Below are positions 15,258 to 22,813 of a stretch of DNA of 35,623 nt, piece by piece; position 1 is the stretch's first letter; every line of letters begins with the position of its first letter. The stretch lies in assembly GCA_017540825.1 (NCBI GenBank), contig JAFYAH010000046.1:1-35623 (forward strand), written 5' to 3'. The stretch is from Candidatus Methanomethylophilaceae archaeon (lineage in GTDB: Archaea > Thermoplasmatota > Thermoplasmata > Methanomassiliicoccales > Methanomethylophilaceae). The notes under the pieces were generated by a model. The model searched no databases. It had not been told where the DNA came from and saw only the letters and a list, made by a program, of their open reading frames with translations. The position numbers and the translations under genes are program-made.

Positions 15258-16676
15258 ATGTCCTTCGAATCGTTCATTGATGCGGTCTGGGAGTTCGACG
15301 ACTACCTCTGGTACATCCCGTTCGCCCTCATCATCTGCCTCGGAATCTACTCGACTGTCAAGCTGAGGGGGATACAGTTCGCCCGCTTGGCGGAGATGTG
15401 CAGGATAACGTTCTCCAGGGAGAAGACCGGGAAGGACAAGGTGTCCCCGTTCCAGGTGTTCTGCATGAGCATGGGGAACCGCATCGGCGTGGGGAACATC
15501 GCAGGGCCGGTCACCGCCATCCTGATGGGAGGCCCCGGGGCCATCTTCTGGATGTGGGTGTTCGCCACCTTGGGAGGGGCCACCAGCTTCGTGGAGACCA
15601 CGGTCGGGCAGATCTTCAAGAGCCGCGACGGCGAGGGAGGATTCATCGGAGGCCCCGCGTACAACGTGTTCAACGGCATAGGGTCCAAGAGGATGGGCGT
15701 CCTCCTGGCAGGCCTGATGATCGCGGTGTACATCGGAGGCTACGTCCTCTCCGAGATATCCACCATATCCACCTCGTTCACAGGGGCGTACGACTTCGAG
15801 CACAACAGCTTCGTCATAGCGTTCTTCCTGCTGGCGATAGCCGTCCTAGTGGTCACGGGCGGGTTCAAGCGCGTAGCGAGGGCCTCCGCCGTGATCGTCC
15901 CCGCGATGGCGGCCCTCTGGATAGTGCTGTGCGTCGCCGTGATGTGCATCAACATCGGCGGGATGCCCAACGCGGTTTCGTCGATATTCACCTGCGCGTT
16001 CAGCGTCCCGGCCACCGTGGGAGGAGGCGTCGGGGCCATGCTCACGATAGCCATGAGGAGGGGGATCTGGTCCAACGAGGCCGGAGAAGGGACCATCACC
16101 AACATCTCCTCGTCCGCGGACGTCCCCCATCCTGTGAAGCAGGGGCTGTCGCAGTCCCTCGGGGTCCTGTTCGACACCCTGATAAGCACCATGACCGCCC
16201 TTGTCATCCTGAGCGCGTTCTCCGACTACGACGCCATCGCGGCCACCGGCATCGTGGACTCGATGCATCTGCTGGAGCACGTCATGGGCGATGCCATCGG
16301 AGGCGTCGCGCCCAGCCTGGTGTTCGTCTTCATGTTCCTGTTCGCCATAACCAGCTTCATGGGCGACTACGTGATCGGGGAGAACAACCTGAAGCTCATC
16401 ACCAAGGACGGCAAGGCCAGGACGGGTCTTATCGCGATCACCCTCGCCGTCGTCTTCCTGGCCGCCTACTTCGGCACCGACGGGCTGTACGCGATCATGG
16501 ACGTGCTGCTCGCGATATGCGGAGTGGTCAACTGCTTCGTGATGTTCAAGCTCGGGAGGTACGCCCTCGAGGCGTATGCGGACTACCGCAGGCAGAAGGA
16601 AGCGGGCGTGGAGGACCCCGTGTTCCGCAAGAGCTGCCTCTCGGACTCGACCGGAGTGACGTCCTGGGAAGACTGA
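15258..16676 (+). CDS. Sodium:alanine/glycine symporter (AGCS family)
   Basis: This 472-residue integral membrane protein has about ten or eleven hydrophobic segments. The AGCS signature is clear: MGNRIGVGNIAGPVTAILMGGPGAIFWMW near residue 72, then ATSFVETTVGQIFK, GGPAYNV, and GIWSNEAGEGTITN near 271. These proteins import alanine or glycine together with Na+ or H+. The motif usually reads G-x-x-G-x-GNIAG; here Asn-Arg precedes Ile-Gly. The start at 15258 begins MSFESFIDAVWEF, typical of the family. Amino-acid uptake would suit a gut archaeon depending on external nutrients, but this is inference. It lies 60 nt upstream of thiS. Confidence 0.93.
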   Translation: MSFESFIDAVWEFDDYLWYIPFALIICLGIYSTVKLRGIQFARLAEMCRITFSREKTGKDKVSPFQVFCMSMGNRIGVGNIAGPVTAILMGGPGAIFWMWVFATLGGATSFVETTVGQIFKSRDGEGGFIGGPAYNVFNGIGSKRMGVLLAGLMIAVYIGGYVLSEISTISTSFTGAYDFEHNSFVIAFFLLAIAVLVVTGGFKRVARASAVIVPAMAALWIVLCVAVMCINIGGMPNAVSSIFTCAFSVPATVGGGVGAMLTIAMRRGIWSNEAGEGTITNISSSADVPHPVKQGLSQSLGVLFDTLISTMTALVILSAFSDYDAIAATGIVDSMHLLEHVMGDAIGGVAPSLVFVFMFLFAITSFMGDYVIGENNLKLITKDGKARTGLIAITLAVVFLAAYFGTDGLYAIMDVLLAICGVVNCFVMFKLGRYALEAYADYRRQKEAGVEDPVFRKSCLSDSTGVTSWED

Positions 16677-16704
16677 ATACCATAGCAGGACCCCTTTTCG
16701 CTAG

Positions 16705-16713
16705 GGTTTATAG
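16705..16713 (+). promoter_or_regulatory. TATA-like promoter of thiS
   Basis: GGTTTATAG lies 23-32 nt upstream of the thiS ATG at 16737, so a separate promoter starts the thiamine cluster. Confidence 0.45.
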
Positions 16714-16736
16714 CCACGCTTCCCTTATCGGTAGCC

Positions 16737-16937
16737 ATGGCCAGCGTCAGGATAAACGGAGAGGACGTCACGATCGGGGACGAAACCGTCTCATCGTACC
16801 TCTCCTCGCACGGGTACGACCTTTCCAGGACCGCCGTCCTCCTGAACGGGAAGGTAGTCCCTCGCTCGAGCATCGGATCAGCGCGCATCGAGGACGGGGA
16901 CGTCTTGGAAGTCGTGAGCTTCGTGGGAGGAGGATGA
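16737..16937 (+). CDS. thiS: Sulfur carrier protein ThiS
   Basis: This 66-residue beta-grasp protein ends in VSFVGGG, so it carries the C-terminal Gly-Gly that is adenylated and turned into a thiocarboxylate to supply sulfur for thiazole formation. The pattern MASVRINGEDV, TVSSYLSSHGYD, AVLLNGKVVPRSSI and IEDGDVLEVVSFVGGG matches ThiS, including the N-G-x-x-V-P segment. A MoaD-type role in molybdopterin synthesis is the main alternative. The presence of thiG, thiH and tenI just downstream favours ThiS. No thiF-type adenylating enzyme is encoded in the window, so that activity must come from elsewhere. Confidence 0.88.
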   Translation: MASVRINGEDVTIGDETVSSYLSSHGYDLSRTAVLLNGKVVPRSSIGSARIEDGDVLEVVSFVGGG

Positions 16938-16996
16938 ACCCGATCGACTGAATTCCAAGGAAAGGAATGAAATACCCCTAGGGATGCTTAGAAATC

Positions 16997-18772
16997 ATGG
17001 TCGGCTACCCCGTAGGAATAAGCAGCTTCGAAAAGCTGGTCGACAAAGGCTATCCCTTCGTGGACAAATCCATGATCATAGCCGACCTGATAGACAGCGG
17101 AAGAGAGGTTACCCTTTACACCAGGCCGAGAAGGTTCGGGAAAAGCCTGAACCTCAGCATGATAGAATGCTTCTTCGACATCTCTCGCAGAGGAAAAAAG
17201 GACCTCTTCGAGGGACTGAGGATTGAGCGCTCCGACAGATACGACCTCTGCTACAAGAAAGAGCAGTGCGCACACCCTGTGATCCGCCTGTCCTTCGCCG
17301 ACATAGACGTCAGCACCGTAGAATCGTTGGAGAGCAGCATGCGCAACCTCGTCTCTATGGTTGCTGAAAAGGTTCGCAAGCAGATCCTGCCGCTGAACAC
17401 GGACGAACTGGACCTCGAAAGGATAGAGAGGTACTCCAGAAAGGACATAGAAAGGGAAGAGATGATCTCGTCGATGCACGAGCTGTGCAGGATACTCTCC
17501 GAGACCTTCGGATCCAGAACGATAGTCCTCATCGACGAGTACGACCGCCCGTTCCAAGCAGGAATACGCATGGATCATTCGGACCCGCGCAAGACCCTGC
17601 TGAGCTCCTTCATGACCAAGACGCTGAAGGACAACGACCACCTGGAATTCGGCGTCATGACCGGAATAATACGGCTATCGAACGCCGGTATCCTCAGCGG
17701 ATTGAACAACATCTTCGTATCGGACATATTCTCCCATTCCGGACAGGAGTTCTTCGGGATCACAGAGGATGAAGCGATAAACCTCTTGGGAAGCGATTCC
17801 GAAAAAGACCTGGAGACCCTGAAAGAATGGTATGACGGCTACAGGTTCGGAGACGCGAACGTGTTCAATCCGTGGAGCATCATGTGCTTCCTCGACAACG
17901 GACGCCGGCCTGAACCCTACTGGGACGCGGACTCCCAGAACTACGCGTTCGACAGGCAGTTCATGTCCGCCCCCGGCAGCGTTACAGACAAGATATCGAA
18001 GCTCTTCGACGGAAAGGACGAGAGCGTCGTGTACGCTATCGACCGTACCATGGACTATGAGTCCGGACCGTTCGCTGAGGATCGCCAGAAGATTTTCTAC
18101 ACGTTCTTAGCCATGACGGGATACCTGAAGGCGATCCCTCTGTCCATGGAAGGCGGTAGTCCTCTATGCAGGCTTTCCGTGCCGAACAAGGAGGTGAAGT
18201 TCCGCTACAGCGACCTCATTGCCAGAACCAGGCTGTCACATGCGTCGGCATTCGTAGAGCGCGTCTTGCAAAGAGACGAGGCAGGAGCCTCGGTCGAGAT
18301 CGAAAAGATATTCCACGGGCTCAGCTACGACGACGGGCTGGATCACGACACGCTCAAAAGAATGCTGACGATGCACCTGGGCTCGCTGGGATACGACGCG
18401 ACGGACGAGCAGAGGCGCATGTTCGGAGACATCGACATCCTGCTGTCTCTGAGGAACGGCATGCAGGCGGTGATCGAGCTGAAGACCAGCAAAAAGACAT
18501 CGGCCAGACCGGATGCGCTGGCTATAGAAGCCGTCGACGACGTCAGAAGGAAAGGCATTGCCCGGAATCCCTACGGAACCGCTGTAATGACCATAGGCTT
18601 GGGCGTCTGCCCGTCAGGCTTTTCAGCGAAGATAGAGCGAGTGGCCGCTCGCTACAGCCATGAACGAACCTATCATATCCAGGGACGGCATGGAAGCCGC
18701 ATCTGGCCCTGGCCATCAGAATCGAAATGGCCCCCGACCAGGCTCACGCATAACGATCTACTTCAGGAATAG
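16997..18772 (+). CDS. AAA-ATPase with C-terminal PD-(D/E)XK nuclease-like domain (AAA-ATPase_like/DUF1703)
   Basis: This 591-residue protein begins with the family signature YPVGISSFEKLVDKGYPFVDK. Walker A follows in RPRRFGKSLNLS (Lys49), and Walker B in IVLIDEYDRP (Asp180, Glu181). The C-terminal DUF1703 domain has a PD-(D/E)XK core, GDIDILLSL with Asp480 and VIELKTSK with Glu494 and Lys496. These proteins occur in many divergent copies in anaerobic bacteria and some archaea, and a mobile or defence role is suspected but unproven. It separates thiS from thiG, although nothing in its sequence suggests thiamine chemistry. Codon use is less GC-biased than that of its neighbours. It ends with TAG, after which the same frame stays open into thiG. 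The last 30 residues look unconserved. Confidence 0.9.
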   Translation: MVGYPVGISSFEKLVDKGYPFVDKSMIIADLIDSGREVTLYTRPRRFGKSLNLSMIECFFDISRRGKKDLFEGLRIERSDRYDLCYKKEQCAHPVIRLSFADIDVSTVESLESSMRNLVSMVAEKVRKQILPLNTDELDLERIERYSRKDIEREEMISSMHELCRILSETFGSRTIVLIDEYDRPFQAGIRMDHSDPRKTLLSSFMTKTLKDNDHLEFGVMTGIIRLSNAGILSGLNNIFVSDIFSHSGQEFFGITEDEAINLLGSDSEKDLETLKEWYDGYRFGDANVFNPWSIMCFLDNGRRPEPYWDADSQNYAFDRQFMSAPGSVTDKISKLFDGKDESVVYAIDRTMDYESGPFAEDRQKIFYTFLAMTGYLKAIPLSMEGGSPLCRLSVPNKEVKFRYSDLIARTRLSHASAFVERVLQRDEAGASVEIEKIFHGLSYDDGLDHDTLKRMLTMHLGSLGYDATDEQRRMFGDIDILLSLRNGMQAVIELKTSKKTSARPDALAIEAVDDVRRKGIARNPYGTAVMTIGLGVCPSGFSAKIERVAARYSHERTYHIQGRHGSRIWPWPSESKWPPTRLTHNDLLQE

Positions 18773-18811
18773 CAAAAACAGCGATGCTGGCCTTTCCAAA
18801 GAGGAATGAAC

Positions 18812-19645
18812 ATGTCTGACGATCTCGTAATAGGAAAGAAGCGCTTCAAATCAAGGTTCATACTAGGCTCGGGGAAGTTCTCCCTCGAGATGACCGACAA
18901 GGTCATCCGCAACGGCGGGGTGGAGATAGCGACCCTAGCCGTCCGCAGGGTGAACAAAGGAGGCCAGGAGAACGTCCTCGACTACATGCCGGAGGGCGTC
19001 ACCCTCCTTCCGAACACCTCCGGGGCCAGGAACGCGGAGGAGGCCCTCACGATCGCGCAGCTGGCCAGGGAGCTGGGGTGCGGGGACATGATCAAGATAG
19101 AGATAGTCCGCGACACCAGGTACCTCCTCCCGGACAACGCCGAGACGATAAAGGCCGTCAAGCTCCTCTCTGACGACGGCTTCACGGCCCTGCCATACAT
19201 GATGCCCGACCTCACCGCCGCCAGGGACATGGCCAGCGCCGGAGCGGCCGCTATAATGCCTCTGGGAGCGCCCATTGGCAGCAACAGGGGCCTCCTGACC
19301 AGGGACTTCATCAGGATGATGGTGGAGGAGATCGACCTCCCCATAATAGTCGACGCCGGGATCGGGCGCCCCTCGCAGGCCTGCGAAGCCATGGAGATGG
19401 GCTGCGGGGCGGTCATGGCCAACACGGCCATAGCCACGGCGTCCGACGTCCCGGCGATGGCCACGGCCTTCAGGATGGCCATAGAGGCGGGCAGGCTGGC
19501 TTACCTCTCGGGGCCTGGAAGGGTCCTGGAGGACAGGGGGGAGGCCTCGTCGCCCCTCACAGGGTTCCTGGGTGAGCGAGATGGCGTTCAGGGCGCCGAC
19601 GGACGCCTGCGACTACATGCCGCACATGGAGAACATAGGTACTGA
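18812..19645 (+). CDS. thiG: Thiazole synthase ThiG
   Basis: ThiG is a TIM-barrel enzyme that condenses 1-deoxy-xylulose 5-phosphate, dehydroglycine and ThiS-thiocarboxylate sulfur into the thiamine thiazole. The hallmarks are all present: SRFILGSGKF, EGVTLLPNTSGARNAEEA, KIEIVRDTRYLLPD (the Schiff-base lysine is Lys95), MPLGAPIGSNRGL, PIIVDAGIGRPSQACEAMEMGC and the terminal SSPLTGFLG. The ATG at 18812 follows AGAGGA at 18800-18805; an ATG two codons earlier (18806) also fits. The last 24 or so residues after the normal ThiG end overlap the start of thiH and are probably run-on. This bacterial-type enzyme is unusual in archaea, which generally make the thiazole with Thi4. Confidence 0.95.
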   Translation: MSDDLVIGKKRFKSRFILGSGKFSLEMTDKVIRNGGVEIATLAVRRVNKGGQENVLDYMPEGVTLLPNTSGARNAEEALTIAQLARELGCGDMIKIEIVRDTRYLLPDNAETIKAVKLLSDDGFTALPYMMPDLTAARDMASAGAAAIMPLGAPIGSNRGLLTRDFIRMMVEEIDLPIIVDAGIGRPSQACEAMEMGCGAVMANTAIATASDVPAMATAFRMAIEAGRLAYLSGPGRVLEDRGEASSPLTGFLGERDGVQGADGRLRLHAAHGEHRY

Positions 19646-20762
19646 GATACTGGAGAAGGTCCTGGAAGCCGACAGGGGATACGACCCGGGATCCTTCTCG
19701 GAGGCGGACGTCAGGAGGGCGCTGTCCAAGGACCGGCTTGACCCCTATGACTTCGGCGCCCTGCTCTCGCCGGCGGCGGCCCCGCTCATGGAAGAGGTCG
19801 CCAGGAAGGCGAGGCAGGCCACCAGGGACCACTTCGGCAACGCCGTGACCATGTTCACGCCCATCTACACCTCGAACTACTGCGAGAACCGCTGCCGGTA
19901 CTGCGGATTCAACCGCGACAACGACATCAGAAGAGCCCGCCTCACCGAGGAGGAGGTCGAGAGGGAGATGGACAGCATAGCCTCCACCGGCCTCACCGAC
20001 ATACTGATACTCACGGGAGAGTCCCGCAGGCATTCCGACCTGGAATACATCGGCATGTGCGTGAGGAAGGCGGCGGAGCGCTTCTCCAGCATAGGCATGG
20101 AGGTCTATCCGGTTAATTCGGACGAGTACCGGTACCTCCACGAGTGCGGCGCGGACTACGTGACCGTCTTCCAGGAGACATACGACCCTCTGACCTACGC
20201 CAGCTTCCACCCGGGAGGCCCCAAGAGGGTCATGTCCTACAGATTCAACGCCCAGGAGAGGGCGATACTGGGAGGGATGAGGGGGGTCGGCTTCGCGGCG
20301 CTCCTCGGGCTGAGGGACGACTGGAGAAAAGATGCGTTCTGCTGCGGGATGCATGCGTACCTCCTGCAGAGGAAGTACCCCCATGCGGAGATAGCGTTCT
20401 CCCTTCCCAGGCTCAGGCCCACGAGCGCCCATCGCGAGGACGACGTCAAGGTCTCGGAGAAGGACCTGCTGCAGGTCGCCATGGCCTACAGGCTCTTCAT
20501 GCCGTTCGCCTCGGAGACCATCTCCACCCGCGAGCTCCCCAGGTTCAGGGACGGCATAGTCGGCATATGCGCCACCAAGATCTCGGCCGGGTCCTCGGTG
20601 GAGATCGGGGGCCACAGCGACGTGGAGGACAAGGGCGACGGCCAGTTCAGGCTCTCGGACACCAGGAGCGTGGAGGAGGTCAGGGAAGCCCTCGTACGGC
20701 AGGGGCTGCAGCCGGTCTTCAACGACTACGTGAGGTCCGACCGATGGACATCGTGTCCGTGA
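19581..20762 (+). CDS. thiH: 2-iminoacetate synthase ThiH (radical SAM)
   Basis: ThiH cleaves tyrosine with a radical-SAM mechanism to give dehydroglycine (2-iminoacetate) and p-cresol, supplying ThiG under anaerobic conditions. Visible features are FGNAVTMFTPIYTSNYCENRCRYCGF, where Cys101, Cys105 and Cys108 form the CX3CX2C site for the [4Fe-4S] cluster. Others are ILILTGES, VFQETYDPLTYASFHP, IGLGALIGL-like FAALLGLRDDWR, SFPRLRP and STRELPRFRD. The ATG at 19581 has GGGTGA about 5 nt upstream; GTG at 19572 is an alternative. The start lies inside the 3' end of thiG and the stop overlaps tenI by 19 nt, so translation of the three is probably coupled. The length of 393 residues is normal. Confidence 0.94.
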   Translation: MAFRAPTDACDYMPHMENIGTEILEKVLEADRGYDPGSFSEADVRRALSKDRLDPYDFGALLSPAAAPLMEEVARKARQATRDHFGNAVTMFTPIYTSNYCENRCRYCGFNRDNDIRRARLTEEEVEREMDSIASTGLTDILILTGESRRHSDLEYIGMCVRKAAERFSSIGMEVYPVNSDEYRYLHECGADYVTVFQETYDPLTYASFHPGGPKRVMSYRFNAQERAILGGMRGVGFAALLGLRDDWRKDAFCCGMHAYLLQRKYPHAEIAFSLPRLRPTSAHREDDVKVSEKDLLQVAMAYRLFMPFASETISTRELPRFRDGIVGICATKISAGSSVEIGGHSDVEDKGDGQFRLSDTRSVEEVREALVRQGLQPVFNDYVRSDRWTSCP

Positions 20763-21349
20763 CCGACCGCAGGAGATGCGTCCGCCCTCTCGAGGAGCAG
20801 GTGGAGCTCGTCTGCGAGGCGGGGGCGGACATGGTCGTCCTCAGGGAGAAGGACCTATCGGAAGGAGAATACAGGGCGCTGGCCGCATCCGTTGCGAGGA
20901 TCTGCCGCTCCTTCGGGACCGAGTTCTGCGTCAATCTGCATGCGCCGGTGGCGGAGGAGATGGGCTCCGCGCTGTGGCTTCCCTTCGACGCCTTCGTCCG
21001 TGCCGGGAGGCCTCGGGTCAGGAGGCTGGGCGTCTCCGTCCACTCGTTCGAGGAGGGCGTCGAGGCCGCTGGAGGAGGGGCCGACTTCGTCGTGTACGGG
21101 AACGTGTTCGAGACCTCCTGCAAGCCGGGGAAGGCCGCCAGAGGCCTGGACGACGTCAGGAGGCTGTCCGAGGCCCTGGACGCGCCTGTCTACGCCATAG
21201 GCGGGATAAACCCAGGCAACATAGGGGAGGTCGCTGCCAGCGGGGCCCAGGGGGCATGTCTCATGTCCGGCCTCATGGCGTCGGAATCGCCGTCGAAGGT
21301 CGTGTCGGCCTGCAGATCAGCCTCCCAGACCTTAGAACGAAAAAGATAG
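20744..21349 (+). CDS. tenI: TenI-like thiazole tautomerase (ThiE superfamily)
   Basis: This 201-residue TIM-barrel protein belongs to the ThiE/TenI superfamily. Its core GVSVHSFEEGVEA, ADFVVYGNVFETSCKPGKAARG and YAIGGINPGNIGEV resembles Bacillus TenI (SVHSLEEA, VFET-CK-G, AIGG). It lacks the Asn-Asp-Arg and GVHLGQ-D segments of thiamine-phosphate synthase. TenI aromatises the ThiG product, so the position behind thiG-thiH fits; His100 is a candidate catalytic residue. ThiE is the alternative call. The start at 20744 overlaps thiH by 19 nt. The gene stops with TAG, followed in frame by one codon and then TAA, so amber readthrough would add only two residues. Confidence 0.8.
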   Translation: MDIVSVTDRRRCVRPLEEQVELVCEAGADMVVLREKDLSEGEYRALAASVARICRSFGTEFCVNLHAPVAEEMGSALWLPFDAFVRAGRPRVRRLGVSVHSFEEGVEAAGGGADFVVYGNVFETSCKPGKAARGLDDVRRLSEALDAPVYAIGGINPGNIGEVAASGAQGACLMSGLMASESPSKVVSACRSASQTLERKR

Positions 21350-21350
21350 G

Positions 21351-21363
21351 ATTAAATATAAAA
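21351..21363 (+). promoter_or_regulatory. TATA box of the tRNA-Gly gene
   Basis: ATTAAATATAAAA begins just after the tenI stop and ends 21 nt before the mature 5' end of the tRNA. This is the normal spacing for an archaeal tRNA promoter. Confidence 0.55.
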
Positions 21364-21384
21364 TCGACAGTGGGGACGTTCGAG

Positions 21385-21457
21385 GCAGCTGTGATCTAGC
21401 TGGTTAGGATCTGAGCCTTCCAAGCTCATTGCCCGGGTTCGAATCCCGGCGGCTGCA
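21385..21457 (+). tRNA. tRNA-Gly (anticodon UCC)
   Basis: The full cloverleaf folds by eye. The acceptor stem GCAGCTG/CGGCTGC has one G-U pair, the D-stem is ATCT/GGAT with loop AGCTGGTTA, and the anticodon stem is TGAGC/GCTCA. The anticodon loop CTTCCAA gives UCC, reading GGA and related glycine codons. The T-arm is CCGGG-TTCGAAT-CCCGG with a four-base variable loop, and the discriminator base is A at 21457. CCA is not encoded. No intron is present. It follows tenI and precedes two accessory-looking genes. Confidence 0.95.
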
Positions 21458-21550
21458 CTCATCTTTCTTGATTCCCTCATCTGGAGCGGCATTTCCATGC
21501 GGCGGCTGATGCTCAGAAGCGTGATGCCTTGATTCGGACAGGGAATTGCC

Positions 21551-22696
21551 ATGGAATACGACCTGATGCACAAGGACACGAGAGTCCTCCAGATGAGCCT
21601 GGACGAAGAGAGCGGCCTGATCGGATCCATCGAACGCGTGTACTCCATCGAGCATCTCCCCGTCGGGACGTTCCAGGACGGCCTGATGAACGGCAACGAC
21701 CTCAGGAAGTGGTGGGCCAGAAGATCCATTCCAGCCAGCCGCAGCGGCATCGGGGATGTGCTATACAGCCTGGACATCCCATGCGCCACGGCGCTTCTAC
21801 CCGGCTGCGTGGGCCTCAGCCTGTCCGACCAGTATTGGATCAGGGCATCGGGGACAGAAGCGCATTGGAAGGACGTGAACTTCTTCGACAACGGGTTCTC
21901 GGAGGACCTCGGCGACCTGATGTTCGGGAAAACCGTCGAAAGCGACATGGACCTGAACACGCCGGACAGCACCACGGACGGGGTCCTGAAGAAAAGATGG
22001 AAGATAATCGGCGGGAAGAGGTTCCTGATCAAAGCGGGAGCAGGGACGGCCATGCAGGAGCCGTTCAACGAGGCTGTGGCGTCCCTCTTGATGGACATCC
22101 TGGATGTGCCTCATGTCCCCTACAGCGTCGTCTGGTCGGACGGCCGCCCGTACAGCGTCTGCCCCGACTTCGTAGACAGGAGCACCGAGCTGGTATCCGC
22201 CTACAGCTTCATGAACAGCTATTCGAGAAGGACGGACGCGCCATACGACCGCTACGTGGACGGGTGCCGTGGTCTCGGGATAGACGTCGTTCCCGCCCTG
22301 GACCGCATGATGGCTGTCGACTTCCTGATGGCCAACGGCGACCGGCATCTGAACAACTTCGGGCTCATTCGCGATGCGGACACGCTGGAGCTCCTGGGCC
22401 CGGCGCCCATCTACGACAGCGGCTCGTCCTTCGGGCACGACCTCCTCACGAAGGAGATCCCGTCCAAGATGGGCGAATCCTGCAAGCCGTTCAAGAATAC
22501 CTTCCCGGAGCAGATGGGGCTCGTGTCCGACTTCGGATGGATCGACTTCGACGCCCTTCGCGACGCCCTCCCAGGCATCAAGGCGATCCTCTCGGCGGAA
22601 GGGTTCCTGGACGCCGCCCGCGTTGAGGCCCTGACACACCTGATGGATAGCCGCATCTCCGCCTTGGAGCGCATAGCTGGCGGAACGGCCCGCTGA
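21551..22696 (+). CDS. HipA-like protein kinase without a HipB partner
   Basis: This 381-residue protein has the HipA kinase core. The nucleotide-binding lysine is probably in FLIKAGAG (Lys161). The catalytic loop is FLMANGDRHLNNFGLIRD, with Asp264 and Asn268, and the metal-binding segment is PIYDSGSSFG (Asp289). The N-terminal 150 residues contain LRKWWARRSIPASR, seen in a stand-alone HipA-like group in gut bacteria, rather than the HipA N1 domain. Classical HipA phosphorylates GltX and is restrained by HipB. No HipB-like helix-turn-helix gene is next to this one, so its substrate and control are unknown. It lies 93 nt after the tRNA-Gly, a common site for integrated genes. The ATG at 21551 is preceded by AGGGA. 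Confidence 0.85.
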   Translation: MEYDLMHKDTRVLQMSLDEESGLIGSIERVYSIEHLPVGTFQDGLMNGNDLRKWWARRSIPASRSGIGDVLYSLDIPCATALLPGCVGLSLSDQYWIRASGTEAHWKDVNFFDNGFSEDLGDLMFGKTVESDMDLNTPDSTTDGVLKKRWKIIGGKRFLIKAGAGTAMQEPFNEAVASLLMDILDVPHVPYSVVWSDGRPYSVCPDFVDRSTELVSAYSFMNSYSRRTDAPYDRYVDGCRGLGIDVVPALDRMMAVDFLMANGDRHLNNFGLIRDADTLELLGPAPIYDSGSSFGHDLLTKEIPSKMGESCKPFKNTFPEQMGLVSDFGWIDFDALRDALPGIKAILSAEGFLDAARVEALTHLMDSRISALERIAGGTAR

Positions 22697-22752
22697 TGCA
22701 ATGATCCTCATGGTCGTCGAAGCCTACAGGCCTAGCAGATCGGCCTTGGAAC

Positions 22753-22763
22753 GGTAATATACC
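22753..22763 (+). promoter_or_regulatory. TATA-like promoter of the amber-containing helicase gene
   Basis: GGTAATATACC lies about 50-60 nt upstream of the ATG at 22814, giving a leader of roughly 25 nt. The leader contains the ribosome-binding site GAGGTG at 22802-22807, six nucleotides before the ATG, which decides the start. Confidence 0.45.
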
Positions 22764-22813
22764 ACTCTGGCCATACCTCCCCTCGTTTCGGATTCTATTT
22801 CGAGGTGCTACAG

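Noticed and set aside
18770-18811. Pyrrolysine insertion joining the ATPase to ThiG
   Set aside because: The frame is open, but ThiG has its own ribosome-binding site and natural N-terminus, and the ATPase ends well past its last conserved motif. Ordinary termination is more likely.
20744-21349. Thiamine-phosphate synthase (ThiE) call for the last gene of the thiazole cluster
   Set aside because: The Asn-Asp-Arg and GVHLGQ-D type segments of ThiE are absent, while the VFET-CK and SVHS-EE segments match TenI. ThiE remains a weaker alternative.
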